DNA of 52,898 bases from Gemmataceae bacterium (lineage in GTDB: Bacteria > Planctomycetota > Planctomycetia > Gemmatales > Gemmataceae), in contig SIAQ01000021.1 in the NCBI GenBank assembly GCA_009697105.1, positions 1 to 52,898 on the forward strand, read 5' to 3'. The notes beneath the pieces were generated by a model that was given only the letters and a program-made list of their open reading frames with translations, searched no databases and was not told the DNA's origin. Positions 17,911 through 26,983 of this stretch are shown here, piece by piece. Every line of letters begins with the position of its first letter. The first letter of the stretch is position 1. A program made the translations under genes and the position numbers.

Positions 17911-20900
17911 GGATTGACCGTCCGTTTCCCGGGCGTCGCCGGCTTGGGATTACGTCGTACGCCCGCCGGGCCGCGATCCAGCATGCGCAATCGGCGTTGT
18001 ACTTTGGCCAGCGCATCGACGGGGACAGCCGCACCGATCATCTCGACGATTGCCGGGATCGGCTCGCGGCCAAAGGTGTTTTCGCGGGCGTATTCGACTT
18101 TGTCGATCAGCAGTTGCCGATATTCGTGCGCATCGATTTTCAGATCACTGCCGGCGTCGAACGCGCGTTCAAGTTCGGGGCTGCCGAGAAGTAGCGACAA
18201 CGGCAGCAGGTCGAATTGAGAAGGATCGAGCAAGTCGCGCGTCAACTCGGTGAGATATTGCGTCGCCTCGGCGGGCGTGATGCTGCCGGCGGCGTGCTGC
18301 CAGGTTTGCACGCCATCGCCATGCGCGACGTGCACGAAGAAATCACGGCGATGCATCCAGGCGTTTGTCGGCTTGCCCTCGCTCATCAACTCCGTGTTCG
18401 CGAGCAACGCCAAGTACAGCAACGTTGGTTCGATCATCGTTTCGGTGATCTTGCGGCCATCGATCTTTTTTGATGTCGTAAGCACGAGCACCTCAAATCG
18501 CGACGGCGTCTGCCAGGCCAGCGCGCTGGTGCCGACGAGGCGTGCGAGCCGATTGTCGTCAGAAAAACGTAACGAGAGCGCGGGAAAGCGCAAGCGTGCC
18601 CCGACCGGCGTGAGGCTTTCGCCGAGCAACACGGGGCCGCAGAACGAACCTGGCATGCGTTCGCGGAGAAACTTTTCGAGTTGCCCCTGGCCATGAATGC
18701 GCTCGCGCAGCTCACTCATCAGGGCGGTGCGGTCAATGTCGCCAAACGCTTGCTCCGGTGCCTGACAGCGCAGGTGAGCCTCGGCGTGGGATTGGTTCAG
18801 ACGAGCGGGCCAGGCCTTCAATGCATCCTCGATCGGTCCAGTCGCGGCGGATTCGACGACGAATTGAAGCGTAGACCGAATCATCATTCGCGCGGTCCGA
18901 TCGCCCGATACGAGCGGTTCGGATTCGTCTATTTCGCGATCGGTTTCATCGCCGATACGCAGATGACGGCGAAGCGATTCTTGCGCAGGCAACTTCAAGA
19001 ATCGCTTCAGCTCGGTCAGCGATACGCCAATCGGCCCAATCGTTGATGCAACTTGCTCCACCGGCGGAACAACGAACGTGCGCTCGAATGTACGCCGTTT
19101 GTCCGCGAGTTCCCGGGCCTGAACCTCGTTCAGCGCCAAACGTTGCTCGGCCTCGGCCATCGCGAGGACGGCACAGCGCTCGGCGTCGCCCGTCAAACCC
19201 AGTACATCCTGATTCGCCGGATGCGATGGTCGATCGAGTTGACGCACATCGTCAATCGCGCTGGGGACGCTCACAACCTGAAACGCTTCGTCAATGATGT
19301 TCTCAGCGATGTATTGTTGCAACTGGATCAACGGCACCGCCGGCTGCAGCGGTTGATCCCGTTGGCCATCGTAGCGGTTGTATGACAGGTACAGCTTCGT
19401 TCGCGCCGATAGAATCGCGGTGAGAAAATCTTGCAAGCGCTGCTCGGCCGGCCGCACGTCGCCGGGCAGGCGCTCGGCACCGCGGAGATCGAAGACAGAG
19501 AGGTTGTTGGTTCCGGGGAAGATTTCCTCGTTTAACCCCAGCACATAGACGATGGCCGCGGGGATGGGCCGCATCGGCTGCAATGAGGCGATGGTCACAC
19601 CGCCGGTCAGGAATTCGCCGCGGCTACCCTCGATGGAGGCGAGTTGCGCTTGCACGAATTCGCGGACAAGCGCGAGCGGAATATCGGTCCGCGCTGCGGA
19701 TTCGCCGTTCAGCGCATCCCATTGTTCGAGAGAGGCGATCGCGGGCAGCAGGTTCGAGCGCACCTGCGATTCCTCAGAGCGATCGACAGGCACGTCGAGA
19801 AAATCGCGGATCAAACTCGTAAGCGCGATCGCCCATTGTGTGCCGCCCGCTTTGAGCGTCCGCAATCGCGCCAGCGTTGGCAGTAGACCTTCCACGGCTC
19901 GGCAGAATAGGTCGAGCATCTCGCGCTCGGTGCTGTAAATATCCGCGTAGGGCACAATATGCCCAAATCGCGGTGCGGGGTCGGCGCTTTCCTCCGGCGC
20001 GACATCCATGTAACGCCCAAGCCGCAATCGTTGCAGGCCCAGCTTCCAGGCATAGAACGGCGACGCGGGATAGCCCAGGCGGCGCTTCTCCTCTTCATCC
20101 CAACCCTGATAGATGCCAAGTTGCTCCGCCCATTCCAGCCAGACATTCGCCTGCGCGCGATCGACGCCGAGCCGAGCGAGGAAGCAGGGATTGAGCAACA
20201 CTTCAAACACTCGAGAACGCGTGAATGATTCCAGCGCGAGCTCGAGCATGCCGAGCACCGCCTGGCCGAATGTGCTGACCTCGGCGGCATTGAAGTCGCA
20301 AAGGTTGTACTGGATCAATCGCGGCGGACGCTCGAAGACCGCGCTCAACGCCGGGCGATAGCGCGACATGTCGGTCACCAGCACCGCGATGTCAGTTTGC
20401 CGAAGCGAAGTATCGGCACGGAGATTGGCGACGATGCTCTCGTAGACCGTCTCGACTTCACGCATCACGCCGGGACAGCCGAGGATTTGCAGCGATGTAT
20501 CCTGCGTCAACGTGCCGCGCGCCGGCATGCCGATGAGGAGTTGATCGCGCAAGCGTCGCAGCACGCAGTCGGCACTTTTGCTTCGTTTGCCCGTCGCTGG
20601 CTCACGCAGATGTTCAACCTGAAAACCCGCACGGGTGAACTGCGGTGCGAGCAGTATCAGCGATTCGGCCTCGGCCCGGCTCCACTGGCTGAGCAGCGAG
20701 CGAGCGGGATCGGTCCGCGTCGATTGCTGGATGCGTTCGCGCAGCTCGGCGACAGCGTCAGCTAATGGGAGTGCCTTGTCGATGCGCGACGCCAACGCGC
20801 CAATCGTGTGATAGCGAATGTCGAAACTCCGCCCGAGCCAGGCAATGGTGCGCAGGTGCAGGTCGCCGATCTGAGTCAGGCCGAAGAAATGGACGACGCC

Positions 20901-21578
20901 GCGGTCGGTCGAGGGTGTTGGCGGCGCGGTCATGCGTTCCATGGCGTACTGCGGAAACGTCTTGGCGTTACGTTCGCCGAAGCGGTTGAGCAGAGCGCGG
21001 CGACCATCGGGTTCGCGGGTGATGTGGTGAAAAAGCGTGCGCTGGGCCGCCTCCATCGCCTGAGCGAAATCCTTGGTGCCGGATAGCGCAGCACGCTGAG
21101 CGAGCCACGGCTGAATGAGCGTGTCTTGCCGATCGTACTCGTAATCGCGAATCAGCACGCCGAGCTTGTCGGCAAGAAACCAGGCCCGTCGGCATGCGAG
21201 CCGGGAAAGCGATGCATCGTCGAGATGCCCGTAGCTGCGTAACGGCGCGAGATGCGGGTCGTCGGTTTCGAGCAGGATCGCGAGCACCATCAAGCGATAG
21301 GTATTGTCGTCGATCGGTTCCGGCGGCGACTTGTCAGCAATCGGATCGGTCTCGCGCAGTAGCAACCACAGGGCGTCTTCGAGCAGGTGAAACTCAATGT
21401 TGATCGCGACATCGAGCCGACGCGCCAGTTGCAATCGCAGCCATTTCTTGAGATGTCGATTCGGCACGATAATCCGCCTCGGCGCAAAGAAATCACCCAC
21501 CTTGGCCAAGGCGTCGAGATCATCCGCAAGCCGATCGACCAGCGTGACCGGATCGGAAGCGAGATAGAGTGTGCTCAT
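17907..21578 (-). CDS. recC: Exodeoxyribonuclease V subunit gamma (RecC)
   Basis: About 1223 residues from the ATG at 21578 (MSTLYLAS); an in-frame ATG at 21593 is less likely. Family features include the N-terminal RRIIVPNRHLKKWLRLQLAR, the VVHFFGLTQIGDLHL region, TDIAVLVTDMSRYRPAL, and the late IVYVLGLNEEIFPGT and KLYLSYNRYDGQRDQPLQP motifs. RecC is an inactive helicase-nuclease fold that recognises Chi and splits the strands. It is the first gene of the recC-recB unit. Whether the Chi-reading channel is kept cannot be judged without a structure-based alignment. Confidence 0.92.
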   Translation of the reverse strand: MSTLYLASDPVTLVDRLADDLDALAKVGDFFAPRRIIVPNRHLKKWLRLQLARRLDVAINIEFHLLEDALWLLLRETDPIADKSPPEPIDDNTYRLMVLAILLETDDPHLAPLRSYGHLDDASLSRLACRRAWFLADKLGVLIRDYEYDRQDTLIQPWLAQRAALSGTKDFAQAMEAAQRTLFHHITREPDGRRALLNRFGERNAKTFPQYAMERMTAPPTPSTDRGVVHFFGLTQIGDLHLRTIAWLGRSFDIRYHTIGALASRIDKALPLADAVAELRERIQQSTRTDPARSLLSQWSRAEAESLILLAPQFTRAGFQVEHLREPATGKRSKSADCVLRRLRDQLLIGMPARGTLTQDTSLQILGCPGVMREVETVYESIVANLRADTSLRQTDIAVLVTDMSRYRPALSAVFERPPRLIQYNLCDFNAAEVSTFGQAVLGMLELALESFTRSRVFEVLLNPCFLARLGVDRAQANVWLEWAEQLGIYQGWDEEEKRRLGYPASPFYAWKLGLQRLRLGRYMDVAPEESADPAPRFGHIVPYADIYSTEREMLDLFCRAVEGLLPTLARLRTLKAGGTQWAIALTSLIRDFLDVPVDRSEESQVRSNLLPAIASLEQWDALNGESAARTDIPLALVREFVQAQLASIEGSRGEFLTGGVTIASLQPMRPIPAAIVYVLGLNEEIFPGTNNLSVFDLRGAERLPGDVRPAEQRLQDFLTAILSARTKLYLSYNRYDGQRDQPLQPAVPLIQLQQYIAENIIDEAFQVVSVPSAIDDVRQLDRPSHPANQDVLGLTGDAERCAVLAMAEAEQRLALNEVQARELADKRRTFERTFVVPPVEQVASTIGPIGVSLTELKRFLKLPAQESLRRHLRIGDETDREIDESEPLVSGDRTARMMIRSTLQFVVESAATGPIEDALKAWPARLNQSHAEAHLRCQAPEQAFGDIDRTALMSELRERIHGQGQLEKFLRERMPGSFCGPVLLGESLTPVGARLRFPALSLRFSDDNRLARLVGTSALAWQTPSRFEVLVLTTSKKIDGRKITETMIEPTLLYLALLANTELMSEGKPTNAWMHRRDFFVHVAHGDGVQTWQHAAGSITPAEATQYLTELTRDLLDPSQFDLLPLSLLLGSPELERAFDAGSDLKIDAHEYRQLLIDKVEYARENTFGREPIPAIVEMIGAAVPVDALAKVQRRLRMLDRGPAGVRRNPKPATPGKRTVNP

Positions 21579-21610
21579 GAATGAATTTCCCACGAACAGA
21601 ATCGGGAAAC

Positions 21611-21663
21611 CGTCTGCGGCTTATCGCTCGGAGAACGCCTTGCGAGCGCTAAGCCGCAAGCGG
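21611..21663. repeat. Inverted repeat, GCGGCTTA/GAGCGCTAAGCCGC family
   Basis: The left arm (21611-21630) and right arm (21642-21663) are imperfect complements, related to 1124-1172. It lies between recC and the sulfatase stop. Confidence 0.6.
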
Positions 21664-21674
21664 AGGAAACGGAT

Positions 21675-23552
21675 TCACGTCGCCAGCTTCGCCTTGATGC
21701 TCGTCAGCAGCCTGCCGACACCCATGGCGCCGCGATGGGTTGCGTCGTTGGCCTCGGTGGGCAAGGCTCGAATCTCCACGGCGAACGGGCGGAGCTTGGC
21801 GCTAAGCAGATCGAGCACGTTGAGCGCTGCCATGCTGACGTAGAGCGAGTTCTTCTTCGCATCGGCGTGCGCCAGCAGCACCTTGAGCGATGCGGCAGCA
21901 TCCTCCTTGTCGCCGTAGGTTGCCAGGACTTCGGCGGCGACGACACGGACCGACGCGGATTCATCCTGCATCGCCGTCTGGAGTTGTTTCTTGGCGACTT
22001 CCAGGGAAGACTCACCGCGGTTCAGAAGGCCCATCGCTGCCCAGTACCGGACGGCTGGGTCGTTATCCTTGAGATAGTCGCGCAGCACGACGCGGTCCTG
22101 TGCCAGCGGAAACGTCGCGGTATGGACAGCGTGAAGGATACGTTCGAGCGGATACTTCTTCTCGTCATGCCCATGTTGATATGGTGTCGAATCGACCGAC
22201 CGGCGATGAATCTCGTCCTCTGGCAGGAAGCCGACATCGCGGATCGCCAACGTGTGGTCGTGCAGTGCTGTGCGATAGGTCTGGAGCTTCCCCTTGTAGA
22301 ACGGGTCCAGGACCAAACTCTGCACCTCGTCGGGATCGTTCTGCAGATCATACAACTCCTCGGCTGCGCGCGGCGACTTCCAGAATTGGCTCTGGGCCTC
22401 GTTCAGTTTGCCCGCGTCAAACAGCTTCTTCCACACCTGCGTCGTCTTCGTCTGAAACTGGTACTCCAAATGCTGCCCCGCCGGGAGCGTGGGCATATAG
22501 TTGCGCAGGTAGACGTAGCGCCCATCGGTCAGGCTGCGCTGAAGATCGTAGCGTTCATCCATTCGGCCACGAAAGCCGTGCAGATATTCGTTCGCCTTGC
22601 CGATGTGTTTGCCCGCGAAAGCTCGGCCCTGCATCCAGTCGGGAGGTTGCATGCCGGCGAGCGACAGCATCGTCGGCGCCAGATCGACGAAGCTCACCAA
22701 ACGATCCGACTGCCCGCCCGCTTGATAGTCCGGCGGCGCGAGGTGCTTCCAGGCATCAGGAAAATGCACGATCATCGGCACATGCAACCCAGAGTTCAAC
22801 GGCATGCGTTTGTTGCGCGGCATGCCCGACCCATGGTCCGCGAAAAAGATGATGATCGTGTCTTCCAACAGGCCCAGCGCCTCCAACTCGCGCAGCACCT
22901 CGCCGGCGTCGGCATCGGCGAGCGTGATCGTGTCGTAGTAGCGCGTCCAGTCTTCGCGCACCTCCGGCGTATCGGGATGGTAAGCCGGGATGCGCACCTT
23001 CGTGGGGTCGCCGACGAGTTTCACTTTCAGGTTGCGGATTTGGCTCTCGTGACTTCGCGTCGAATTGAAGACAGCGAAGAACGGCTGCCCCGTGGCGCGG
23101 TTCTTATAATGCGCCTTCATCGACGACATGTCCCAGACCTTGCCGGTCTTTTCGAGGTTGTAGTCTTCCTTCACTTTGTTCGTGCAGTAGTAGCCAAGCA
23201 GTCGAAGGTAATGCGGAAACATGTGCATATTCGCGGGCAGCCGGGTCATGCTGCGCATATGCTCCGACCCGGTCGATGGCGGATACAGGCCGGAGATGAT
23301 CGTCGTACGGGCCGGGGCGCAGACCGGAGCGTTCGACCAGGCTCGGCGATAGAGCATGCTCCTCTTCGCGAGCTTGTCGAGGTTCGGCGTGCGAGCAAAC
23401 TTATCGCCGTAACAGCCCAGGTGCGGGCCGTGGTCCTCGCTGGTAATCCAAAGGATGTTCGGCAACTTCTGCCGGGGTTTTTTCTCCTGGGCGAGGAGTG
23501 AAGTCGGCAAGACGCTCGTGAAGATGATGGTGAAGAAAAACAGACATCGCAT
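21675..23552 (-). CDS. Secreted sulfatase with C-terminal HEAT-like repeats
   Basis: About 625 residues from the ATG at 23552. A signal peptide (MRCLFFFTIIFTSVLPTSLLAQ) is followed by the alkaline-phosphatase-type metal site NILWITSEDHG (D40). The sulfatase signature C-A-P-A-R (78-82) supplies the cysteine that is converted to formylglycine. FADHGSGMPRNKR and YQAGGQSDRLVSFVDLAP match family motifs. The last 130 or so residues form alpha-helical repeats (DYLKDNDPAVRYWAAMGLL and others), a HEAT-like extension. It likely removes sulfate from a sulfated polysaccharide outside the cytoplasm. No sulfatase-maturating radical SAM enzyme or polysaccharide lyase adjoins it. The open frame upstream to 24251 is antisense to the radical SAM gene and is not coding. 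Confidence 0.92.
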   Translation of the reverse strand: MRCLFFFTIIFTSVLPTSLLAQEKKPRQKLPNILWITSEDHGPHLGCYGDKFARTPNLDKLAKRSMLYRRAWSNAPVCAPARTTIISGLYPPSTGSEHMRSMTRLPANMHMFPHYLRLLGYYCTNKVKEDYNLEKTGKVWDMSSMKAHYKNRATGQPFFAVFNSTRSHESQIRNLKVKLVGDPTKVRIPAYHPDTPEVREDWTRYYDTITLADADAGEVLRELEALGLLEDTIIIFFADHGSGMPRNKRMPLNSGLHVPMIVHFPDAWKHLAPPDYQAGGQSDRLVSFVDLAPTMLSLAGMQPPDWMQGRAFAGKHIGKANEYLHGFRGRMDERYDLQRSLTDGRYVYLRNYMPTLPAGQHLEYQFQTKTTQVWKKLFDAGKLNEAQSQFWKSPRAAEELYDLQNDPDEVQSLVLDPFYKGKLQTYRTALHDHTLAIRDVGFLPEDEIHRRSVDSTPYQHGHDEKKYPLERILHAVHTATFPLAQDRVVLRDYLKDNDPAVRYWAAMGLLNRGESSLEVAKKQLQTAMQDESASVRVVAAEVLATYGDKEDAAASLKVLLAHADAKKNSLYVSMAALNVLDLLSAKLRPFAVEIRALPTEANDATHRGAMGVGRLLTSIKAKLAT

Positions 23553-23597
23553 GGACCGATCCTCGGCGGGATATTTTCGTATCAGGGAATTATACGC

Positions 23598-23637
23598 GCA
23601 AGCCCAGAGGTGAGGTACTCCCAACCTCTGGGATCGC
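23598..23637 (+). repeat. Hairpin with conserved TGAGGTACTCC loop
   Basis: Stem CCCAGAGG/CCTCTGGG around the loop TGAGGTACTCCCAA, preceded by GCAAG and followed by GATCGC, as at 13801-13840. Confidence 0.85.
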
Positions 23638-23643
23638 GAAATC

Positions 23644-23715
23644 CCAAGCCCGCAGGCGACGAAGGAGCCTGCGGGGTTTGACCCACGCAGGCTCCTTCGT
23701 CGCCTGCGGGCTTGG
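23644..23715. repeat. Long inverted repeat, AAGCCCGCAGGCGACGAAGG family
   Basis: The arms at 23644-23674 and 23686-23715 are nearly perfect reverse complements of about 28 bases. Each arm also folds on itself. It follows the hairpin at 23598 in the divergent spacer between sulfatase and radical SAM genes. Confidence 0.9.
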
Positions 23716-23807
23716 CAATCATGCGATTCGCCTTGTCCAGCGCCAAAACGACGATACGATGAAGGTGACGGCCCCGCATACGCTGCTGCGCTTCTTTGGT
23801 ACGGAAA

Positions 23808-25121
23808 ATGACGGATCAAGAGAAAACCGGACTGGGCAACTACTTCGTTGCCAACTACCCGCCGTTCTCGGCGTGGAACGCAACAAACCTGCCTACCGCT
23901 TTCGCTGCGCTCGATTCGGCTCCGAATCCGAACACGCCGCTCGGCCTTTATCTGCATGTGCCGTTCTGTCGCAAACGCTGTAAGTTTTGCTATTTCCGCG
24001 TCTATGTCGATAAGAATGCCCGCGATGTCGAAATCTATCTCGACGCCCTGACGCGCGAGTTGGAACTGTATGCGGCGCAAAAGTATGTCAAGGATCGCCC
24101 GCTGCATTTCGTCTACTTCGGCGGCGGGACACCTTCGTATCTGAGCGCTCAACAATTGCGCGGCTTGTTCCAGCGTGTGCAAGCGATCCTGCCATTGCGC
24201 ACCGCCGCCGAAGTGACGTTCGAGTGCGAACCTGGCACCCTTCAGCAACACAAGCTGGAAACGCTAAAGGAACTCGGCATCACCCGTTTGAGCCTGGGGA
24301 TCGAAAACTTTAGCGATGCGATCCTCGAATCGAACGGACGGGCGCATCTGTCGGCGGAGGTCTTCCGCGCCTATCAATGGGCACGCGACCTGAAGTTCAA
24401 TCAGATCAACATCGATCTGATCGCCGGCATGCTCGGCGAAACGTGGGACAACTGGCGCGATTGCGTGCGGAAGACGATCGACCTGGCGGCGGACAGCGTG
24501 ACGATCTATCAGATGGAGCTGCCGTACAACACCGTGTTTTCGCAGGAACTCCAGAAGCCGGACCAGCACGTCGTCGATCCCGCGCATGTCGCTGATTGGC
24601 CGACGAAACGCGCGTGGGTCGATTATGCGTTCGCGGAGTTGGCGAAGGTCGGCTACAGCGTCTCCAGCGCGTACACGATGGTGCGCGATCCGTCGGTCAA
24701 GTTCGTCTACCGCGATAGCCTTTGGCACGGTGCCGACATGCTCGGCACGGGTGTGGCGTCGTTCGGTCACGTCGGCGGGGTGCATGTGCAAAACGTCGAT
24801 AAATGGGAGCAATATGTCGAAATGCTGCAGAAGGGCGAGCTGCCATTGGGCCGAGCGCTGAAACCGATGCCGGATCAGCTGCTGCGCCGGGAAATGATGC
24901 TGCAGCTCAAGACGGGAGCCCTGCATCCCGAATATTTCCGCGCGAAATTTGGGCGCGACATCATGAGCACGTTTGCCGACGGATTTGGGCATCTGCAAAA
25001 CGACGGATTTTTGACGGTCAGCGACGTCGGCGTGGAGTTGACGCGCAAAGGTCTGTTGCAGGTCGATCGCATCCTGCCGGCGTTTTTTGAACCCGAGCAT
25101 CGCGGGACACGCTATACATGA
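23808..25121 (+). CDS. Radical SAM protein, coproporphyrinogen III oxidase-like (HemW/HemN family)
   Basis: A 437-residue radical SAM enzyme. The Fe-S motif is C54-x3-C58-x2-C61 in YLHVPFCRKRCKFCYF, and FGGGTPS (104-110) is the SAM-binding glycine motif. A HemN C-terminal domain (RREMMLQLKTG, VELTRKGLLQVDRILPAF) ends the protein. The ATG at 23808 is preferred to a TTG four codons upstream. Family members include HemN (anaerobic coproporphyrinogen oxidase), HemW (heme chaperone) and ChuW/HutW (heme ring-opening methyltransferases). The cysteine loop matches none of these cleanly. The next two genes encode a lipoyl carrier and a ferredoxin, so it may belong to a dedicated module rather than ordinary heme synthesis. 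Confidence 0.85.
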   Translation: MTDQEKTGLGNYFVANYPPFSAWNATNLPTAFAALDSAPNPNTPLGLYLHVPFCRKRCKFCYFRVYVDKNARDVEIYLDALTRELELYAAQKYVKDRPLHFVYFGGGTPSYLSAQQLRGLFQRVQAILPLRTAAEVTFECEPGTLQQHKLETLKELGITRLSLGIENFSDAILESNGRAHLSAEVFRAYQWARDLKFNQINIDLIAGMLGETWDNWRDCVRKTIDLAADSVTIYQMELPYNTVFSQELQKPDQHVVDPAHVADWPTKRAWVDYAFAELAKVGYSVSSAYTMVRDPSVKFVYRDSLWHGADMLGTGVASFGHVGGVHVQNVDKWEQYVEMLQKGELPLGRALKPMPDQLLRREMMLQLKTGALHPEYFRAKFGRDIMSTFADGFGHLQNDGFLTVSDVGVELTRKGLLQVDRILPAFFEPEHRGTRYT

Positions 25122-25122
25122 T

Positions 25123-25182
25123 TATATAGCCCGCCATTTATGGCGGGTCTTGGCGAACCCGCCATAAATGGCGGGCTATATA
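25123..25182. repeat. Perfect 26-base inverted repeat (TATAGCCCGCC family)
   Basis: The arms at 25123-25148 and 25157-25182 are exact reverse complements. Each arm is itself a hairpin (CCCGCCAT/ATGGCGGG). It starts one base after the radical SAM stop and ends eight bases before the gcvH-like start. Confidence 0.92.
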
Positions 25183-25190
25183 GAGTACCC

Positions 25191-25640
25191 ATGACCGAAC
25201 CGCTGACATTCATGATGGGCAAGTTCCCCGCTCCGTTGCAAGCGAATCGTCGCTATTGCAAGAACCACATGTGGTGCCAGACGACCGACGGCGTGCTACG
25301 CTTCGGTTTCACGACCTACGCGGTTCGCCTCATGCAGGACGTTTACTTCCTCGATTGGGAGATCAACGAAGGCGACACGATCGCGCTCAAGCAAAAGATC
25401 GGGCACATCGAAACCTCGAAAGCGATGTCCGACCTCTTCGCTCCCACCACCGGCACACTGGTCCGCTTCAACCCCGAACTGTTGAATGATCCCTCCGCCA
25501 TCAACGTCGACATGTATGGCAACGGCTGGTTGTTCGAAATCGCCGGCAGCGACGCCGAGACGATTTCAATGAACGATTACCACGCCTTCCTTGAAGCTGG
25601 ATGGGAAAAAACGCAGAATATGCTCAAAGGGCACATGTAG
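25191..25640 (+). CDS. GcvH-like lipoyl-carrier protein
   Basis: A 149-residue biotin/lipoyl-attachment fold protein. The GcvH-type site is IGHIETSKAM with the lipoyl Lys at about residue 77, followed by the P-x(3)-G turn (APTTGTLVRFN). The N-terminal part (RYCKNHMWCQTTDGVLRFGFT) corresponds to the GcvH strand normally read as H-x-W. No glycine-cleavage genes (gcvT, gcvP) are near. Its neighbours are a radical SAM protein and a ferredoxin. GcvH homologues outside the glycine cleavage system act as sulfur or acyl carriers, for example with sHdr-type complexes. This one may carry an intermediate for the neighbouring enzymes, which is inference. Confidence 0.85.
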   Translation: MTEPLTFMMGKFPAPLQANRRYCKNHMWCQTTDGVLRFGFTTYAVRLMQDVYFLDWEINEGDTIALKQKIGHIETSKAMSDLFAPTTGTLVRFNPELLNDPSAINVDMYGNGWLFEIAGSDAETISMNDYHAFLEAGWEKTQNMLKGHM

Positions 25641-25682
25641 GAGAGCTATCAGCTATACCTTTGACAGGTGATTTTGACGCTA

Positions 25683-25752
25683 TTCCGAGCCGCGGCTGAC
25701 AGGATATCGTGCGGATTATGTCGGCCGCTCCCTTACGGTCGCGGCTCGGAAA
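25683..25752. repeat. GAGCCGCGACCG-family inverted repeat with eroded left arm
   Basis: The right arm (25720-25752) matches the outer arm at 8746-8780. The left arm (25683-25695) keeps only its first 13 or so bases. It lies in the spacer before the ferredoxin gene. Confidence 0.75.
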
Positions 25753-25899
25753 TGTTATGCTCGGTTCGGAAAAGCGACAATTTCTGCCTTGCGAAGTATA
25801 CCAGCCAGAACGAATTGAATGGCTGACAGCTCGATTGCAATTGTTCGTCTTTGCCTCGAATTTCGTATTTTGTTTTTCGGATTTTTGAATGAGGTTGAT

Positions 25900-26940
25900 A
25901 TGGCCAGAAATAGGATAACGGTGGTGCTCTCTCAAGCACAAGGCAAGCATCCTGCCAAGCGGGCGCTGGAGGAGTCGGTCGTCGCGGCTCTGTTGATGGA
26001 GCCGGGCGTCGAGGTCTCCGTTGTGCCGTATCTCTACGACTTGGGGCCGGACCACACGGGGCGGATGTTCCTCGAATCGGTTCGCGGCGACATGGTTTTG
26101 CTGAGCTGGCTGTTTCCGCGGGCGGCTTTTTGGATTCTCGATCGCGATGGCATCAAGGGCCATTGGGGCGAGTCGCAGCTCAAGTCGCCTCACGCCGACG
26201 CGGAGGACGACGAGGCCAAGGTTCCGGAACCACCCAAGGGCATCGGCGCGTTGGATGTGCCAAACCGCCATATCTATGCCCTGGATATGCGTGATTTCAA
26301 TAATCACGAGGTTTACGTCGAAGAAGTCCGACGGATCGCGGCGGAATGCCGGGAACGCAACGAGAAGAAGCAGAAGGCCACCACCCCTGCGGTGCCTGCT
26401 TCATTGGTACAGTTGGGTTTGGTCACGCACGACGAACCGCCGGCGCCGACGCGCTTGTTTGAGCCGGAGCAGATGTTGCAAGCACCGGCGGGTCGTCGCT
26501 GGTATCCCGTCATTGATTACAGCCGATGCACCAATTGCATGGAGTGCATCGATTTCTGTCTCTTCGGCGTGTACGGCGTCAACGGCGAGGAACGCATTCT
26601 GGTCGAGAACCAGGACAACTGCAAGAAGGGCTGCCCGGCTTGCAGTCGCGTCTGCCCTGAGCAGGCAATCATTTTCCCCGATTACAAGACTGCTGCTATC
26701 GCCGGGGCGCCGATCGGGGCCATCGCGAATCTCAAAATCGATCTATCGAAGCTCTTCGGCGGCAGCGAGAAAGACGCGGTATCGCAAGCCGTCTTGGAAC
26801 GCGATCGTGAACTCGTCGCCGTCGGCCGAGACGCCGTCGGCACGGCAGTCGGGCTGGCGAAACGGCAATCGCACCATGGCGCGAAACCCAAGGACGATCT
26901 CGACAGCCTGATCGACGCGCTCGATTCGCTGGATATCTGA
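25900..26940 (+). CDS. Two-cluster 4Fe-4S ferredoxin with unrecognised N-terminal domain
   Basis: A 346-residue protein starting at the ATG at 25900, with GAGG five bases upstream. The N-terminal 150 residues (RITVVLSQAQGKHPAKRALEE, VVPYLYDLGPDHTG) form an alpha/beta domain I cannot assign. A linker of about 50 residues leads to two clusters: C210-x2-C213-x2-C216-x3-C220 and C241-x3-C245-x2-C248-x3-C252. The tail is alpha-helical and ends DDLDSLIDALDSLDI. It probably passes electrons to the radical SAM enzyme upstream, or to a reaction on the lipoyl arm. Only the Fe-S part is certain. Confidence 0.82.
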   Translation: MARNRITVVLSQAQGKHPAKRALEESVVAALLMEPGVEVSVVPYLYDLGPDHTGRMFLESVRGDMVLLSWLFPRAAFWILDRDGIKGHWGESQLKSPHADAEDDEAKVPEPPKGIGALDVPNRHIYALDMRDFNNHEVYVEEVRRIAAECRERNEKKQKATTPAVPASLVQLGLVTHDEPPAPTRLFEPEQMLQAPAGRRWYPVIDYSRCTNCMECIDFCLFGVYGVNGEERILVENQDNCKKGCPACSRVCPEQAIIFPDYKTAAIAGAPIGAIANLKIDLSKLFGGSEKDAVSQAVLERDRELVAVGRDAVGTAVGLAKRQSHHGAKPKDDLDSLIDALDSLDI

Positions 26941-26942
26941 GG

Positions 26943-26983
26943 GTTACTGTAGCCATCACGCGGAGCGTGATGGCTACGGTAAC
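26943..26983. repeat. Near-perfect hairpin between convergent genes (GTAGCCATCACGC)
   Basis: Stem GTAGCCATCACGC (26949-26961) pairs with GCGTGATGGCTAC (26965-26977) around a GGA loop, extended by GTTAC/GTAAC. It starts two bases after the ferredoxin stop and contains the stop codon of the C45 gene. There is no T tract, so it is not a standard terminator. Confidence 0.9.

Noticed and set aside
21735-23501. Long plus-strand open frame (588 codons) opposite the sulfatase
   Set aside because: The minus strand has signal peptide and sulfatase motifs; the plus-strand product is Arg/His-rich and featureless.
23552-24251. N-terminal extension of the sulfatase frame
   Set aside because: It reads through repeats and antisense to the radical SAM gene; the signal peptide at 23552 marks the true start.
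26943-26983. Rho-independent terminator
   Set aside because: A strong stem but no T tract on either strand; it belongs to the intergenic palindromes.
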